Origin: Chrysemys picta bellii
Lineage: Eukaryota; Chordata; Testudines; Emydidae
Assembly (NCBI RefSeq): GCF_011386835.1
Contig: NC_088795.1
Location: 118,003,434-118,067,433, forward strand
Direction: 5' to 3'
DNA length: 64,000 bases
Shown piece after piece: positions 30,401 to 45,400 of this stretch. Position 1 is the stretch's first letter. Each line of letters opens with the position of its first letter. The notes under the pieces are model-generated. The model saw nothing but the letters and a program-made list of their open reading frames with translations, made no database searches and was not told where the DNA came from. The position numbers and the translations under genes were made by a program.

Positions 30401-33400
30401 GTAAAAGTATCTAGACCAGTGGTTCTCAAAGCCGGTCCGCCACTTGTTCAGGGAAAGCCCCTGGCGGGCCGGGCTGGTTTGTTTACCTGCCGCGTCCACA
30501 GGTCCGGCCAATCGCAGCTCCCACTGGCCGTGGTTCGCCACTCCAGGCCAATGGGGGCTGCGGGAAGTGGCGCGGGCCGAGGGATGTGCTGGCTGCCCTT
30601 CCCGCAGCCCCCATTGGCCTGGAGTGGCGAACTGCGGCCAGTGGGAGCTGCAATGGGCCGAACCTGTGGACGCGACAGGTAAACAAACCAGCCCGGCCCG
30701 CCAGGGGCTTTCCCTGAACAAGCAGCGGACCGGCTTTGAGAACCACTGATCTAGACAGAATGAGTGTGTGCGGGGGGGGGAGGGGACTCAAGATGAAGGC
30801 CATATGAATGTTTCAAGTGGCCTGACAGCAGCCTGCTTACTGGGATATTTAGATAGACATGTGGACATCACCCCAGTTTTCTACAGGCTCTCTATTCAAT
30901 AGTGGATCTTCATCAAGAGACTGTTTTCAGCAGATGAAGCCCTCAATCGACTGGAGCCAGTCTGTATCCAAGTGTCTCTTTCTCTGTCACCCACCTCAGC
31001 AGCTGTGATCAACAGGAGTGATAAGGCTGACAGAGTCACAAGTGAAATTCTTGGTAGCCTAACATTCTCAGCTGCAGACTCTCAACTATCCAACTTCTAA
31101 TATAGATGCCTGCATTTAAACTAATTTAATCCTTGCTTAAATCAATTTAGCTTCATTTGGTAATGTACTGAAACAAGCTGGGATTTAAGCAAGGATTAAA
31201 TTCATTTAAATAGATCTATGTTAGGGGCTTTGCACCAGTTTAATTGTTGCTCTGCAGATGCCATACACACGAGAGAGACCTGTTTACTTAGATTAATTTA
31301 AAATCGATTTAGCTAATCCGCTGCAACTTTTCTTGTACAGACATGGTCTCCGTCTTGTCACTTTAGGGCACAACAGAAGAAGACTTACCTAGTTTGCAGA
31401 AGTCTTCCTGAAATAACGTTGACCACAGAATAGCCATCTGTGTCTTCTCCCGGAAACAAATAAGAACAATCCCACTTACAAAGCAGTAAAACGAATGGAA
31501 GAATGGAGAGAACTGTCCCTTTTAAACTGAGACTATGTACCTAGATCCCCTGGTGCTTTAGAAATATATGAGCTAGAAAAAGAATGAGGCATATTGTATA
31601 CATTTTACAACTTGCTTGGGGTGAAACTGCTATTTAGTTATTTCCAAAGCACATGCTCTCTCTGTTGTTTAACATGCACTTGTCTGATTTTAGTCCTCTT
31701 TGGAGAAATACGTATATTTTCATCATCTTTTAAAGACTAACCCTGGTTGTTCCTCGCTTTTTATCACAATGTTTCTTGAGACTCCAACATTATTTACATT
31801 GTACATATCCATAGACTTATTTATACTACACCAGGTTATTTTCTGGGAACAGCATTATTGATTTGTTTTGTTCTTGCTCTGCATCAGACTTAGACCTATA
31901 TAATATTGAGTTAATTTCATATAACAGTGGTTGGCACGGACACAGCTGGAGGATCTAGTGCCATGCCGAGTGTTCTCTCTGCATTCAGTGGGCGGTTTGT
32001 TTTTCTTTAGCCACACCTCTTTGTACAACTATAGCTAACCTGCCACACACGCGGCCCCCCCCCCCCCAAGACTGATCATAATTAGGCCTGGTGGGAGAGA
32101 AGAATACTTGTTAGCCATCTGCTTTCAAGAGGAAGATTTGAAACTCTGCTTGAAGCCATGCTTTTGCCTGGTAATGGAAGCACTTCAGGTACTAGATCAA
32201 TGCATCCTGTGGCGGTGGAAGCTTCTCTGATTCAATAGCTCATTTTTCTTTCCAAAATAGATGTTTTTTTATATTGCTGTCACGGTTGGCTCAGTATAGC
32301 TAAGCACAGATGTTATCCTTTTGCTGTCTTCACCTGTCTGGTCACTCTGATACTATAGTCATAAGGTATGAGTATTTAAAAAGAAGTCATTATTGCCAGT
32401 GCCTTCCAGAAGTGTTCCGTTCTTCTGTAATACCCTCCAGTCAGATTTATCCTGTACCAGCAAACTTTCTTGTTGAGATCGAGCTTGTCCAGTCATGAGA
32501 TTCTGGTAGATTAGCTTGATGACGTACTACCGGGATTGTTGTTAGACCTTATTTTATTCAGCATCTTTATTAATGATCTATAAGAAGAGGTAAATGGCAC
32601 TTTAACTACATTCATACTGGTAATACATTGGGAGGACAAAAAGCAATGGAAAGGAGGGAGCTAATGGGGTGATAAATGTGGGAAGGAAATAGATTCAACT
32701 TGGAAAAATATAGGTTTATTCACTGGGGATAAGTAATCCAAGTTATAGGTGTTCACTGTGAAAGAAATGCTTGAGAAATACTATGGCTGAAAGTGGGCAG
32801 CAAACTGGATGTGAACTTGCAAGGAAATATGAGACAAGAAAAGCAAATGCCTCTTTTGGGCTACATGTGCAAGAACATCTTGTCACCATACTAGAAAGAT
32901 GAAAGCTTTTTTTTTAAAACTATCTCGCACTGATACAATTGTACATAGAATATGATGTACAGTTCTGGACGCCTCAGTGTCTGAGAGATGATGGGAGGGA
33001 AGTCAGTGGAAAACAATAAAATTATTGGGATAAGTAGGGGCTGGAGGGAATGAATAATATGAAAAGGTACTAAAAGAACTAATTACATTCTATATTGTGC
33101 GACCAGTCAACTACTAAAGGAGAGTTTAAGTTTCTATAACAAGACTGGACTGAGAAGTGGAAAGTGGCGTAGGCAATATCTTTTTAACAGCTCAACAAAC
33201 AGGTAGTAAAATGGAGACATGAGGTAGGAGCCTTTGAGCCATCATGTTTGCCTAAAGTGAGTAACCATATTATCACATTCTGTATAGGTTCTTATACCAT
33301 GCTCACCACCGTAGTATCTGAGTGTTTTCCAGTTCATTAAGCCATATGTCAAGTGTGGTTTGTTCTCTCATCTTCTCTGCAGGGAGAAAGTGCGTGCAGT

Positions 33401-36400
33401 AGAGTGGTTTGGTGGGGGTTTTGTTTAATATACATGTTGCTATATGATTGTAAGAGAAGGCAGGTCAAAGAAATACACCTTGCACTTGGAGTGGAAGTTG
33501 GTGATGGTCCTTAGTACCTAGGGGAGCTCTTTCCATAGTCTCAGGTCTCCCCCCCCCCTTCAGAAAGTTCTATCACCTGCATCAATGAGATTTACCCTTA
33601 TTCGAGAACATTTCAGTGAGGAACAGTGTGGAACAGTGGTCCTCATCCAAGAGCTTTAGGTGATCTTTTACATATCTTAGACCCAGGTCTTGGAGTGCCT
33701 TCAAGATACAGACCAAGACCTGGAACTTGACTCAGTAGCCTAGGAGAAGCTAGTCTGGAGAGTGGTGGACAGGTTTGGCGTATGCAGTAGCCTGTACTAC
33801 TGAGACGACACACTACAGCATTCTGTGCTGGATGGAGTTTCCTAAGCACTGATGGTTTCAGACCTGTAGCTTTTCTCACCCGTCCTCTACCTGGTGAATG
33901 GTATATTCTCACAAATGTTTCCTAGTCCATTACTTGGGTCTAAAACACTGTGTGCACCTGTGTAACTTCATCACACGAGTAGTTCAATTGCCAATCCTCA
34001 ATACTGCAATCATTTGATGCTGTGGGGTGGGGGTGGGAAGGCGACTTCTTGGCACTGAATGTGCAATAGCCAGAGTCTTTCACCTTTCCCTGGTCCAAGT
34101 CTCCAGCGCTGGGGGGAGAAGAGTAAAGCAAATGCAGAAAGAAACTAAAGATACTAAAAATGTTTCCTCAATCTATAAACTTATTACTCATTTTCAGAAA
34201 ACTGAAATCATTAGTCTAAAATAATCATTTGTACCTACTTTGTAACTTGAACAGGATATTACTATAAATAAAACAGGGTCATCTAAGATGTCAGATGAAT
34301 CCAAGTGGTTTGAGTTGCATTTTATTTTTTTGTCCTGCTTTGGGATTTCAGAAAGATGATTCCCAAAGGCTTCTGGAAAGCTTTCACTCGGATGTGCGCG
34401 GACATCTTGATGAAAATGTACCCTTACCCAGAAAGAAGAAAACAGAAACTCAAATGTCAGAGGAGGAAATGGTGCTGGAAGTAAGAGTTTATTCCTTTCA
34501 TAGATGTCTATTTTGTCTGATATTCTAGCCTGCTTACTTAGCAGCTGATCCAAATGCTGTTGATTTCAGCAGAGTTGGGATATGTCCCTTCAAGAGTTAC
34601 GATGATTCCCATACAAATGCTGTAATAAAGAAATTGGAAACTGAATGAAGTAAATCAGAGACTCAGTGAACAAAGAAATAAGGGCCCTGAATCTAGGATC
34701 TGTTGATACCTAGAAATATGATTTCACTTATATTTACCTGGCCCAATTTCACAGTCTTTACTCAGTCAAAATTCCCATTCAAATCCATTGGAATTATTTC
34801 CCACTCTACCATCATTTTACAAATTTGAGGGCAGTAGCCAATACTCCCACTTCTTCCCACAACTGCCTTGCCCAGCACCTTGCAAATTTGGGTATTTCCC
34901 CTGCAGCATTTTCATCTGACTTTAAATTATTAGAATTCACAACTGAAGAGGAGCCTGTAATCTAATTGCACAAATCCACTAAACTAGGGAAGTTTACTTT
35001 AAAAGATTGAAAACCACTGGACTAGAGCATCAAGGCTTTAGTCAGGGGTATGCAGAGGTCTTCCACGGGGTACATCAACTCATCTAGATATTTGCCTAGT
35101 TTTACAACAGGCTACATAAAAAGCACTAGCAAAGTCAGTACAAACTAAAATTTCATGTAGACAATGACTTGTTTATACTGCTCTATATACTGAAATGTAA
35201 GTACAATATTTATATGCCAATTGATTTATTTTATAATTATATGGTAAAAATGAGAAAGGAAGCAATTTTTCAGTAACAGTGTGGCTGTGACACTTCTGTA
35301 TTTTTATGTCTGATTTTGTAAACAAGTAGTTTTTAAGTGAGGTGAAACTTGGGGTACGCAAGACAAATCAGCCTCCTAAAAGTGGTACAGTAGTCTGGAA
35401 AGGTTGAGAACTACTGCTCTTGTCCTTACTCAGGCAAGACTCCATTGAACTCACTATGACTCTTTCTTGAGTAAGAACTGCAGGACTGGGGCAAAAATAT
35501 CCAGCCTATGGGTAAAATGGATCACAAAACCGCTATGTTAAGGTTCCACTCAGTTTGTTTAGATACTGGGAGTTGGATTCTTAGGGTTCAGTCCTGCTCT
35601 ACTGGAATCCTATTGTCTCATGTATCTTAGCTGACCTGTTTCTGTGCATGCAGGTGCCGGTTTGCTCATTCATTTTTTAAGTGATGGGCTTTGAATATTA
35701 AAGGGCAGGTCAACTTTTATCATGCTACTGAGTGTTTACTTCATAACCCTTTAAAAGAAAACTATACTGATGAGATTCTCTCTTTGGCTCTTATGAAAGA
35801 GATGTTTCTGGGATACATCCAGCTTATATTTACATTAAATGGAAGAGTAGAATGCCTTGTAATTCAACATGTGAAAAACATAACTAAGTTTTTCTTCTAT
35901 TACATCAAGTTTCTGGAAAAGTGTCTCTTCTAGCTTGTGAAATGCAATAGCCTTTGCAATCTGGTCAGACTTCTGTAATATGTGTGGACCAAAACCTAAC
36001 CCTGATACTCCCTAAGAAAGATCTGCCCAGACCCTGTGCCTGAGGAGCACTATTTCAGGCTGTGGCAAAGGTCCAGTGATTTTGGAGACGGTCTTCGGTG
36101 TCTGAGAAGTCCCCCCAAAACCTGAATCTCGGGCCCAAAGTCAAATGTTAGGTGGGTATGCATAGCTGCCAAGTTTTCTGTTGCTCCATTTGTGACATTT
36201 TATGCAAATCAGTTCATTAGCTTTACACATTTGCAATTTTTTAAGATGCAGTCAATGGTCATATTGGTCAATACACTCCCTCCCAAGCAGTGGTGGGGAT
36301 AAGACATTGAGCTGAACAAAAATTTTGCCTCTGAAGAGTATCTGGGGAGTATTTGGAAGTTTGGAAGCTTAGACAGCTAAGCTTGTGGGGGTATCTGTGT

Positions 36401-39400
36401 GGAATATGGAAGTAGTTAAGGCAAACTACACACATGCTCAGCTTGCCTCATTTTACCCCAACCCATTCAGCAAATCCAACTTGCCTTAGGTCCTCCCCAC
36501 ATCTCCACCCAGACACCTCCACAAATATAGCTGTGGCTTCTAGTCTCCAGCTACCCTCCTCAGACTTTCATACATGGGCAGCAGTCTCTCCAGTGACAGC
36601 TGAAGACACAGTGAGGGGTCAAATGAACAATCCTGTTGAAACACCAGAGCTGGCAGCTGGGACTAGAGGACTATCAGGGAGCTAGGAACCCGCTCCGGAG
36701 ACAGTTGAGAACAGGGAGAGCAGAAATTCAACAACTCACAACCAACAATTCAAAAGGATTGGGTTTTTTGAAGAGCTCTGATTGAGCCTCCCCTTCTGCT
36801 AGGGCCCACGTTTTCCCCACTCACAGGATGCTTTGGATGGGTTATTGCAGCTCCATGATCATGGGAGATACAGAGGTCAGGGTCTGCAGGTGACTGGTAG
36901 ATGGAAGAGAAGCTCATTTTACACCCCCTTCTGCAGCTCCATAGAACCCAGTTGCAACTAACATTCTGATATGACTATCTTTAGGATTGTCAGACTGGTC
37001 TGGAGAACCCCCGTAGTGGTATCAGGGGCTTATGGACCCCTTACTCCATGATCCAGTAGTCAGGAAGTGGTCCGCTATTGCAAAACCCACAAAATGTGTA
37101 AAGGAATCAATCTTACTTTGATGACCTCAGTTCACTGCCTTTCATTTAAAACTGAGTTGGCTGCTATCCACGTAGTAAAGGGAGTCAGAAATGCAACTGT
37201 TTTAAAAATGTGTAGTTAAACTGTGCTCCTCATTCTGCCTATAAAAAATAAGTTATGCTCACCCACAACATGTCAGTTCTGTCTAGCCAGCCCAGTCCTT
37301 AGCTTGCAAATGGAAGTAGGTAAAAGCATTTTAACTGTAGCCAGTGCTTGTTATAGACACTTTAAATGTAATGTAAAGTTCTGATGGGACATGAATTCTC
37401 ATTTCAGATGTGTCCAAGATAGATGACAAATTTATGGCTGAATGGCCAAGTGTTCTTGGACTAGTCGTGAACAGAAAATATTTTATATTCACATCAATGA
37501 TTAGTTTTTCCTTTGAGGGAAAGTCATAGAATCATAGAATATTAGGATTGGAAGAGACCTCAGGAGGTCATCTAGCCCAATCCCCTGCTCAAAGCAGGAC
37601 CAACACCAACGAAATCATCCCAGCCAGGGCTTTGTCAAGCCAGGCCTTAAAAACCTCTAAGGATGGAGATTCCACCACCTCCCTAGGCAACCCATTCCAG
37701 TGTTTCACCACCCTCCTAGTGAAATAGTGTTTCCTAATATCCAGCCTAGACCTCCCCCACTGCAACTTGAGACAGTTGCTTCTTGTTCTGTCATCTGCCA
37801 CCACTGAGAACAGCCGAGCTCCATCCTCTTTGGAACCCCCCTGCAGGTAGTTGAAGGCTTCTATCAAATCCTCCCTCACTCTTCTCTTCTGCAGACTAAA
37901 TAAGCCTAGTTCCCTCAGCCTCTCCTCGTAAGTCATGTGCCCCAGTCTTGTGCAAATACTTTGGCATGTACATAGCTTCATGCATAGCAGTGTGTCCCAT
38001 TGAAGGGCAGAATCAGGTCCTTAACTACAGTAATTTCTATAGTACACATGTTGCAAATATGAGAGCACTTCTATAACACATTTAGGGCTAGTCTACACTG
38101 GCAATGCTTTGTGTAATCGCGGTGCTCCGAGAGAGCTCTCCCAGCGCTCTAAAAAAATCACAGCCACGAGGGGCGTGGCTCCCAGCGCTGGTGCACTGTC
38201 TACACTAGCACATTACAGCGCTGAAACTTGCTGTGCTCAGGAGGGTGTTTTTTTCACACCCCTGAGTGAGAAAGTTGCAGCGCTGTAAATTGCCAGTGTT
38301 GACAAGCCCTTGGTGTATAGCCTTGTTACATGAAGGGTGTTTCCCCTCCTCGCTGCCAAACCAGTTTTTAAAAAAAAGCCAATTTGTTCCAATTACTGCT
38401 GACCAAAGTTGTGCAGAGGCTAAGCCACCAATTCTTAACTAGAATAGATGAAAAATGCACTTGGTTAGGTTAGTACTTATCCATTGCAATAGTATCCTAC
38501 ACCATGCATATAAATAAGTGGGACTCCTCAGTGTGAACAGGGATATGACAGTCTAGCCGTCTGGCCCTCTATGTCTTGCACTTGTTGAAACAAAAAATAA
38601 AAAAAAGTTTGGAAGTGAAACAGACATTATGTGCAGCCACCAATGCATGACCCATTTTGATTTTCTCTGCTCATTTCAATGTTTATTTTTGGGCTCCCTT
38701 AGTGCCTTGCCATTTCTTACAAAAATCCTTGAACTAGCAACTGCATACATTTCAGCAAACCAGATTGTTCCATTAGTAATACAAGGAATACAGGAGTTAA
38801 AAAACCTCCCAAAACTTGGTCTCAGTTATTGTATGTAGTCCACATTCCCAGTGTACTTTGTGTAACCCAAAGCTGATCACCACACTGCAGCTATGCGTGA
38901 AGAAGAAATGAACTAAAAAGCATGAACAGGAAGTCTGACTAGCTGTAATTTGCAGCCGACAGGCTGAATAGAATATATCATTTATAAAAAGTCCTTTTGA
39001 AAGAACCTCTCTTTTCTCTCAGGGGCATAGTTAAGGGTTTTCCAGTATTTATATTTTAAGTCATTCTTGAAAAATTACTTAATTTAATTTAGTTTTATTT
39101 AATCTATTGTTTCTGTATTTAAATTTAAAATCAAAATTCCTAGTCAGACCATGGCAGCCTATCCTCAGGCATCTCCATTCGCCATATATATTATTAAAGT
39201 AATTTCAAAATCTCATAGGAAAACTGGATTTCTCTTTCACTGTGGGGGGAAAGAGAAGGAAAATGAGCTGTGAAAACCAGCTATGGTCTATCATCACTTG
39301 CTGGAGCAAAGTTCTTTTCGGAGATGGAGCTGTGGTAATAAACTTCCAAAACAATTACAAAACCATAGAAGGTTCTCCTCTTCTTTGGGCTTCATGCTTT

Positions 39401-42400
39401 GACCTGGACCATGAGAAGACGGTTCATGTCAGAGTGTAAGTCCAAAGACAATCTGTGATCAATAAAATTCCTAAGCTATCCAACCAAAAGGGCTGCATGG
39501 AACTTCTGCTAAAGATCTAATCAGAGCTGCTATTCTTACTTAAACTTACAGTATTTTTCTGTTGTTTCCATACAGGGAAATGAGTCTTCTTTGAACAGTA
39601 ACATCACAGCATTTGCACTAAAAGCAAAAGTCGTCTATCCCATCAATCAAAAATTTAGGGTAAGAGTTTAGACTGTGAAAAGTAGTGGCAATCATTCTGT
39701 GACTGTGTAAATTGTAGAGTGGGAAACACTGGAAGAAATTTACTATTAAGCCTCGTACTTTACAGTGGGTTTTTGTTTATAGCAAATTGATCCAGGTCTT
39801 ATCCTATGTGGTGCCAGCTGTCCTCAACTGGCACTGAAATCTTCAGCACTTCACATGGGCCTGATCCAGTTTCCACTGTAGTCAATTGGAAGTTTTCCAT
39901 TGACTTTGGCCCAAGAGACATTCAGCACCTTGCAGGATCTGGCCCTTAAACAGGCAATATGTTCATAATTTAATAGAAAAACATATTTCCCAGTCAAAAA
40001 CATAACTAGTTCTGTAGAGACATTTTGTGGTGTACAGTGTTGCAAAAAATTGTGAAAGTATCCAGCATTCACGAGTTGCTCATTGTCTTAATATTATTTG
40101 GATTGAACCAGGTAAATTTTCTTTGTCCCTAGCCCCTGGCAGATGGATCATCCAATCCATCTTTGCATGAGAATCCAAAGCAGGCTGTTCTGCCTAATCA
40201 GATAATGGAAACTTCTACTTCAAGCAGCCTTGGATCCCTGAGTCATGGAGACAAGGAGGACTGCAGTTCATCTACAACAATACATTCTGCAACTAGTGAT
40301 GACAGATTTCAGGACCGAGCCTTCCTGAAGGTGACCTGCTTCCCTGAAGTTCTGACTTGTGAGAGGTACAAAAACAACTGGCAATAGTTTGGGCATTTGA
40401 AAACACACACTTGTTTTTTTCAGATGAACTGCTGTAGATCTGGCATGGATGAAGAATCAGGATTCTTAAATCCATGTGTTGAAGGCATACAGTCCAAACT
40501 TAATTATAGGAAGCTAAACCTTCTTGGAAACCAAGGAAATTGCATACTATTGTGTGTTGCAAATTGGTTTACTTACGACAGAATTACGGGGAAAGGAGTA
40601 CAAGCAACAGCATTATCATGAGAAAATCCCTTTTTACTGTACTGTGATAATACTACAATATTAGCTTTGAAAGGCTGTTGATCACATAGGGTCCAATCCT
40701 GCCAGATGCTGAGCATGCTTTGTACAGGATGCTGAGCCCCCTCCACTCCCATTAGAATCATTGGGAGCTAAAAGGGTTCAGCCCCTCACAGGAGCAGATT
40801 CATAATAAGCAACATTTTCAAAGATCCCTAAAACACTTCCTGCTAAAAACGATTGTTTGTTATTGTCTCTCTCACCCCACACTGTATTGAGGATATAATT
40901 GTTTTATTGGATTCATTGATTTCAAAATAGTGATACAAATCTATACATAAAAATAAAAAATACTATGGATGAGCAATGCACATAGTACAAAGTCAGAACT
41001 GCTACCACTTTCCTCTCAACACCTCCCAGTCTTTTAAAACCAGGGTGCAAGAGCTTTTCCACCTACTAAGGATTAGTCCTTGGACAGCAATTTTTTAAAT
41101 ATACTAGTAACTTAGAGTTTGATTCGGTCATGCTTATTCATGCTTGAATAGTTGCTTACCTCATCAGTAGTAGCACAGAAGCAAACATGAGTAAGGGTGT
41201 CAGAACTGGGTCCTTAATACTACTAAGCACATATTTAGGGCCAGATTCAACTCTTACTTAGCCGTGGCAGCGCTTTAACATGGCTTGTGTAGTCACGGCA
41301 GAGCGGTGGGAGAGAGCTCTCCCAGTGCTCTAAAAAAACCACCTCCATGAGCGGCGCAGCTAACAGCGCTGGGAGCGTGGCTACCAGTGCTTGTGCACTG
41401 TCTACACTGGCGCTTTACAGCGCTGAAACTTGCTGTGCTCCAGGAGGTGTTTTTTCAGATCCCTGAGCGAGAAAGTTGCAGCACTGTAAAACGCCAGTGT
41501 AGACAAGCCCTTAGACTGAGCAGTGAGCTGAGTCCCACAGAGTGTCCAGTAGACTGTTCCCAGCCCAGTGGGACAACTCACATACTTAACATTAAGCATG
41601 TGCTTAAATGCATTGCTGAATTGGAACCAGAGTGCTCAGTACCCTGCAGGATCAAGCCCTGTAGCCTGGGGATTGGAGGCAGGAATTCCTGGGGGCCTAC
41701 TCTGCCCATATCAATGGGGGTTACTCATCCTGCAGTGGGGAAAATAGGTCCCTGTTCAAATACCATGGTGATGGTCATGCTGTAATAACCTGGATAGACT
41801 CAGCATTCTAATTTTCACTCTGCCACTGAGTTGCTGTGTGGCTCTAGGCAAATATCTATATGTTTACCTCTTTGTATCCCCAGTTGCAACATAGGGAATA
41901 AGAAACTTTGTCACAGGGTGGGACATGGAGAGTCAATTAACGTTACTGCAGCACAACTGGAGGTGGAAAACATTAAATACGAAGTATTATTATTACTGTT
42001 TTAAATTACAGCTTTTCCCCCCTCTTTATTCTAGCCATCCCTCCATATTGTTTAGGCTTGCTGTTTATTTGAAGGTTGCTGTGCCTCTAATATGTTAGAG
42101 CATTGTCTCTTTTTATCTCTCCGCAGCATTTTAAGATACTTTGTATAAAAAAAATGCAATATGAAAATTGAATTGACTTGTTCCAGGGAAATTGCTTTTG
42201 TGAGAATTCAGCACTTAAAAGAAAAAAAGTTAAAAAAAAAATTACAAGAGTGTTACCATTTTCTATCAGTTTTGTTTTTGCAGTGTGCTTTGGCACAGTA
42301 TAAGTAGATTGCTGCTAATGAATGTTAAACCTCTGCTTTGTTTTAGTTTTGATGTTAAACTGTGCCTGTATAGTCTTCTTTTGAAAGAATTGCTGCTTCT

Positions 42401-45400
42401 TGATACTGAACTAAGAAGGGAAAAACAGGTGGTAGGTACAAATTTTTTATGTATAGCCATTTGAATTAGAGACAGGAGCTCCTTTAGAAAGCTTAGGAAC
42501 TAGTCAACATAATTCACTTTGACTATCAGACTCCCTTGAGGAAAGTATTGTATTTTTACTGCACTATATTTTATTTGTCTGTATGTCATAAATATATATC
42601 GGCTCAATACAGGGGTGACTGGGTAAAATTTAATGCCCTGTGTTATACAGGAGGCCAGACTAGATGATTTAATGGTCCCTCCTGGCCTTTATAGTTTTTG
42701 TTTTTGTTTTAATTTTGCATAAAATAGGTTATCCTATTCAAACATTTTGTAGATACATTTGTCTTCAATTATGGGTGTTAATGCTTTGCAGTGTCAAGGA
42801 TTGCATATTCTCTAGGTAATATATGAAAAGTCAATATAACACATTCATTACCATTGTGATGGGCACAATCACCCTGATTCAGTATGGTACAGAAGTGAAA
42901 GTACCCCCTTATTCTGCTGCATGGGCTACCCACATTACAAATCACAAGAGGAGACCAGCCTTCATTGGTTAGGGAGTGGGCAGACAGGCGTGTAGGATTG
43001 ATGGAGTCTTAATTGTGCCCCACAATGCATTGGACATCACAACTGAGCTGGGGCAGAATGAGAAGTATTCTGGTATTACAGAGGATTATTTAACCCTCTG
43101 AGAGTCAGAGTTGATTCACTGGTCTGCGCCAGGGTTGGCCCAGGTATGCAGCACCCCTTTCTCAGAGCAGATTGGAAAGTTACAATGTAGCCCTAAATAA
43201 ATAAATCAGATGATTTTCTTGCTAATACAAATTGCAGATATTCTCATGATTTGTAGGCCAGAGTAAATGTTGCGTTTTGTTTTTTTAAGGGGAAAAATAA
43301 GTTTAAGGCTCTATTCTTCTCCAGTGGAGAGAAAAATAGGACCTGACCCAGATTAAAAAAGTGGATGGGGGGGATAGAAGGGGAAATAAAAGAAGCCTTT
43401 AGCAAGGAGAAAAGGACAAACTGGGCAAAATGGACTTCTGTGATTAAAACAAAAGAGTAAGGTTTTTACACAGAATGCAGACTTCCATTGGGGATACAGA
43501 TATGGTGCGATACCGAATCATTGTTACTGTTATGGGAGGGGTTAAACCACGTTCAAACAGGAGGGTGTAACCACTACCCTCATTTAAGTTGTAAGAAGCC
43601 ATTCAGCCAGGTAGCTGAAACAGTAGGTGCCTCCAACCAAACCAGACACATGCCACCTGTCAGGATCCCAACAAGGGCAGTCAGGGCCAAGAGTCAGAGC
43701 AGGTGCAAACCTGGGGCTGGGAGTAGCACAGGCGTTCATAATCAAGTCCAGGCTAGGGTCCCAAGGGTCCGAGTCCAAGTCCGAGACAGTTTTCAGGGTC
43801 CAAGTCAGGAGGCAAAGTCCAAATCAATCCAAGGTCAGGCCAGGAATTCAAGAGCAGGCACAATCATGGCAACTATAGAAGATCCCCACTTGTTGCCTGA
43901 ACACTTCCTGAACCACCCCTTGGATTTATATAGGATAGGGAGCCAATCAAGAGCCAGGGGGTTGCTGTCTGTCAAACCCTTGTGGTGGAATGCCCCACAG
44001 TCTGTGTCCGCAGCAGGTTATGGGAAGTGGAGCGCACCATGGTTACAACTGCTGCTGGTTGGCAGCCTGGAGCTGCTAGCTACCTGGGAACTTTGTAGGC
44101 CTGGGTTCTAGTCCCCGAGGGCCTTATGTTACAACACAAAGGCACATGGAAGTCTGCTTAGGAATTTGATACATGTGGGCAGAGAGCTTATGCTTGATGG
44201 AGTGGTGTGTATGTTGAGAGAAGCATCAGCAGAAAAGCCAAGGACAAGCACTGGGAATGTGGTCCTGAAAAAAAAGCTGTGATAGAGCTTTTGGGCTAAA
44301 TGGAAGAAAGGGGTTTGAAACTGCGAGAAAGGATCCTATTTCTTGTTTGAGCCCTGCTTTGTTCAGGGAAATGAGACATCGTACATTCTTTGTAAATAAA
44401 CAAGATTACATTGAAGAAACACTTGACTCCATCACCAATTTATATCATTAACTAAAACAATCCACAAGACCCCGAATTTTTAGCTAACTGCTCAGGTCAA
44501 AAGGGGGTAACATTACAATTATAGCCTAACTAAAGTAATCTAAACACTGGGTATAATCCTCTCACACACACCCCAAACCTCCATATGATCACATTATATC
44601 AGAAACAAGTAAATGTGATTAATACAATTAGCATGTTTCAAGAGGCAGCATTTTCTAGACAGACTTTTAAACACTCTTGGGAAGGAGAGGAACCAGAGTG
44701 TAAGCCTGGGGAGTAGATTTGACCCATTCAGGTGTCCTCTCTTGGTGGGCTCCTCCCCATCTTAAAAAGGTTTCTAAGGGAGACTAAAAGAATTCTGGGA
44801 TCAGTGTCGAAGATGATCTTCAGTTTGTGTGAATTAAGAACAATGAATTTGATCTCAAGATCAATAACTAACTTGTTGACAGGTCTAAAAGTTACAACAT
44901 TGTGCCATAACATAACAGAAACCTTGAAAGACAGATGATTAGATCATTTGATTGCTGACAAGAAGCTCCACAAAAGGAGAGAAAAAAATTGCATCATAAA
45001 ATTGCACTCTGAGTAGCAGGAGCTGGTTTTCATTAGTAGGCTTTTGGTCCAAGGCACGGTGAACGTTTTAGTCTTGAAGGTTCCATTTTTTGCCCTCCAG
45101 GTTAGTGCTTCTGAGAGTCTGGTCTCAAAGAAGGAAACTTCAGTTTTGGCTTCATTATCTTCATAGTTTGCTTTAATTCTTTTATTTTTTGACAGTATTT
45201 GAAATCTTAGCATTTTGGCTTCCAGTTTTATTTTCGGAGGGCACGTTCCGCCTTTCATACCCACAGTGTCAGCAGGTGAGGTACACGTCATCATCTCTTG
45301 TATCTTTTTCCATCCTACTGAGACTTGTTTTACCAGCGAGTCTATTGATAATAAGTTTTCCAAATTCTATTCAACTGCAACGTTGACTTGTCGAGCGACT

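Noticed and set aside
37589..37981. 130-codon minus frame as a host gene
   Set aside because: It is the conserved C-terminus of CR1 ORF2 followed by the CR1 tail.
43488..44111. 207-codon plus-strand frame
   Set aside because: It runs across an LTR-like element and shows no domain or splice context.
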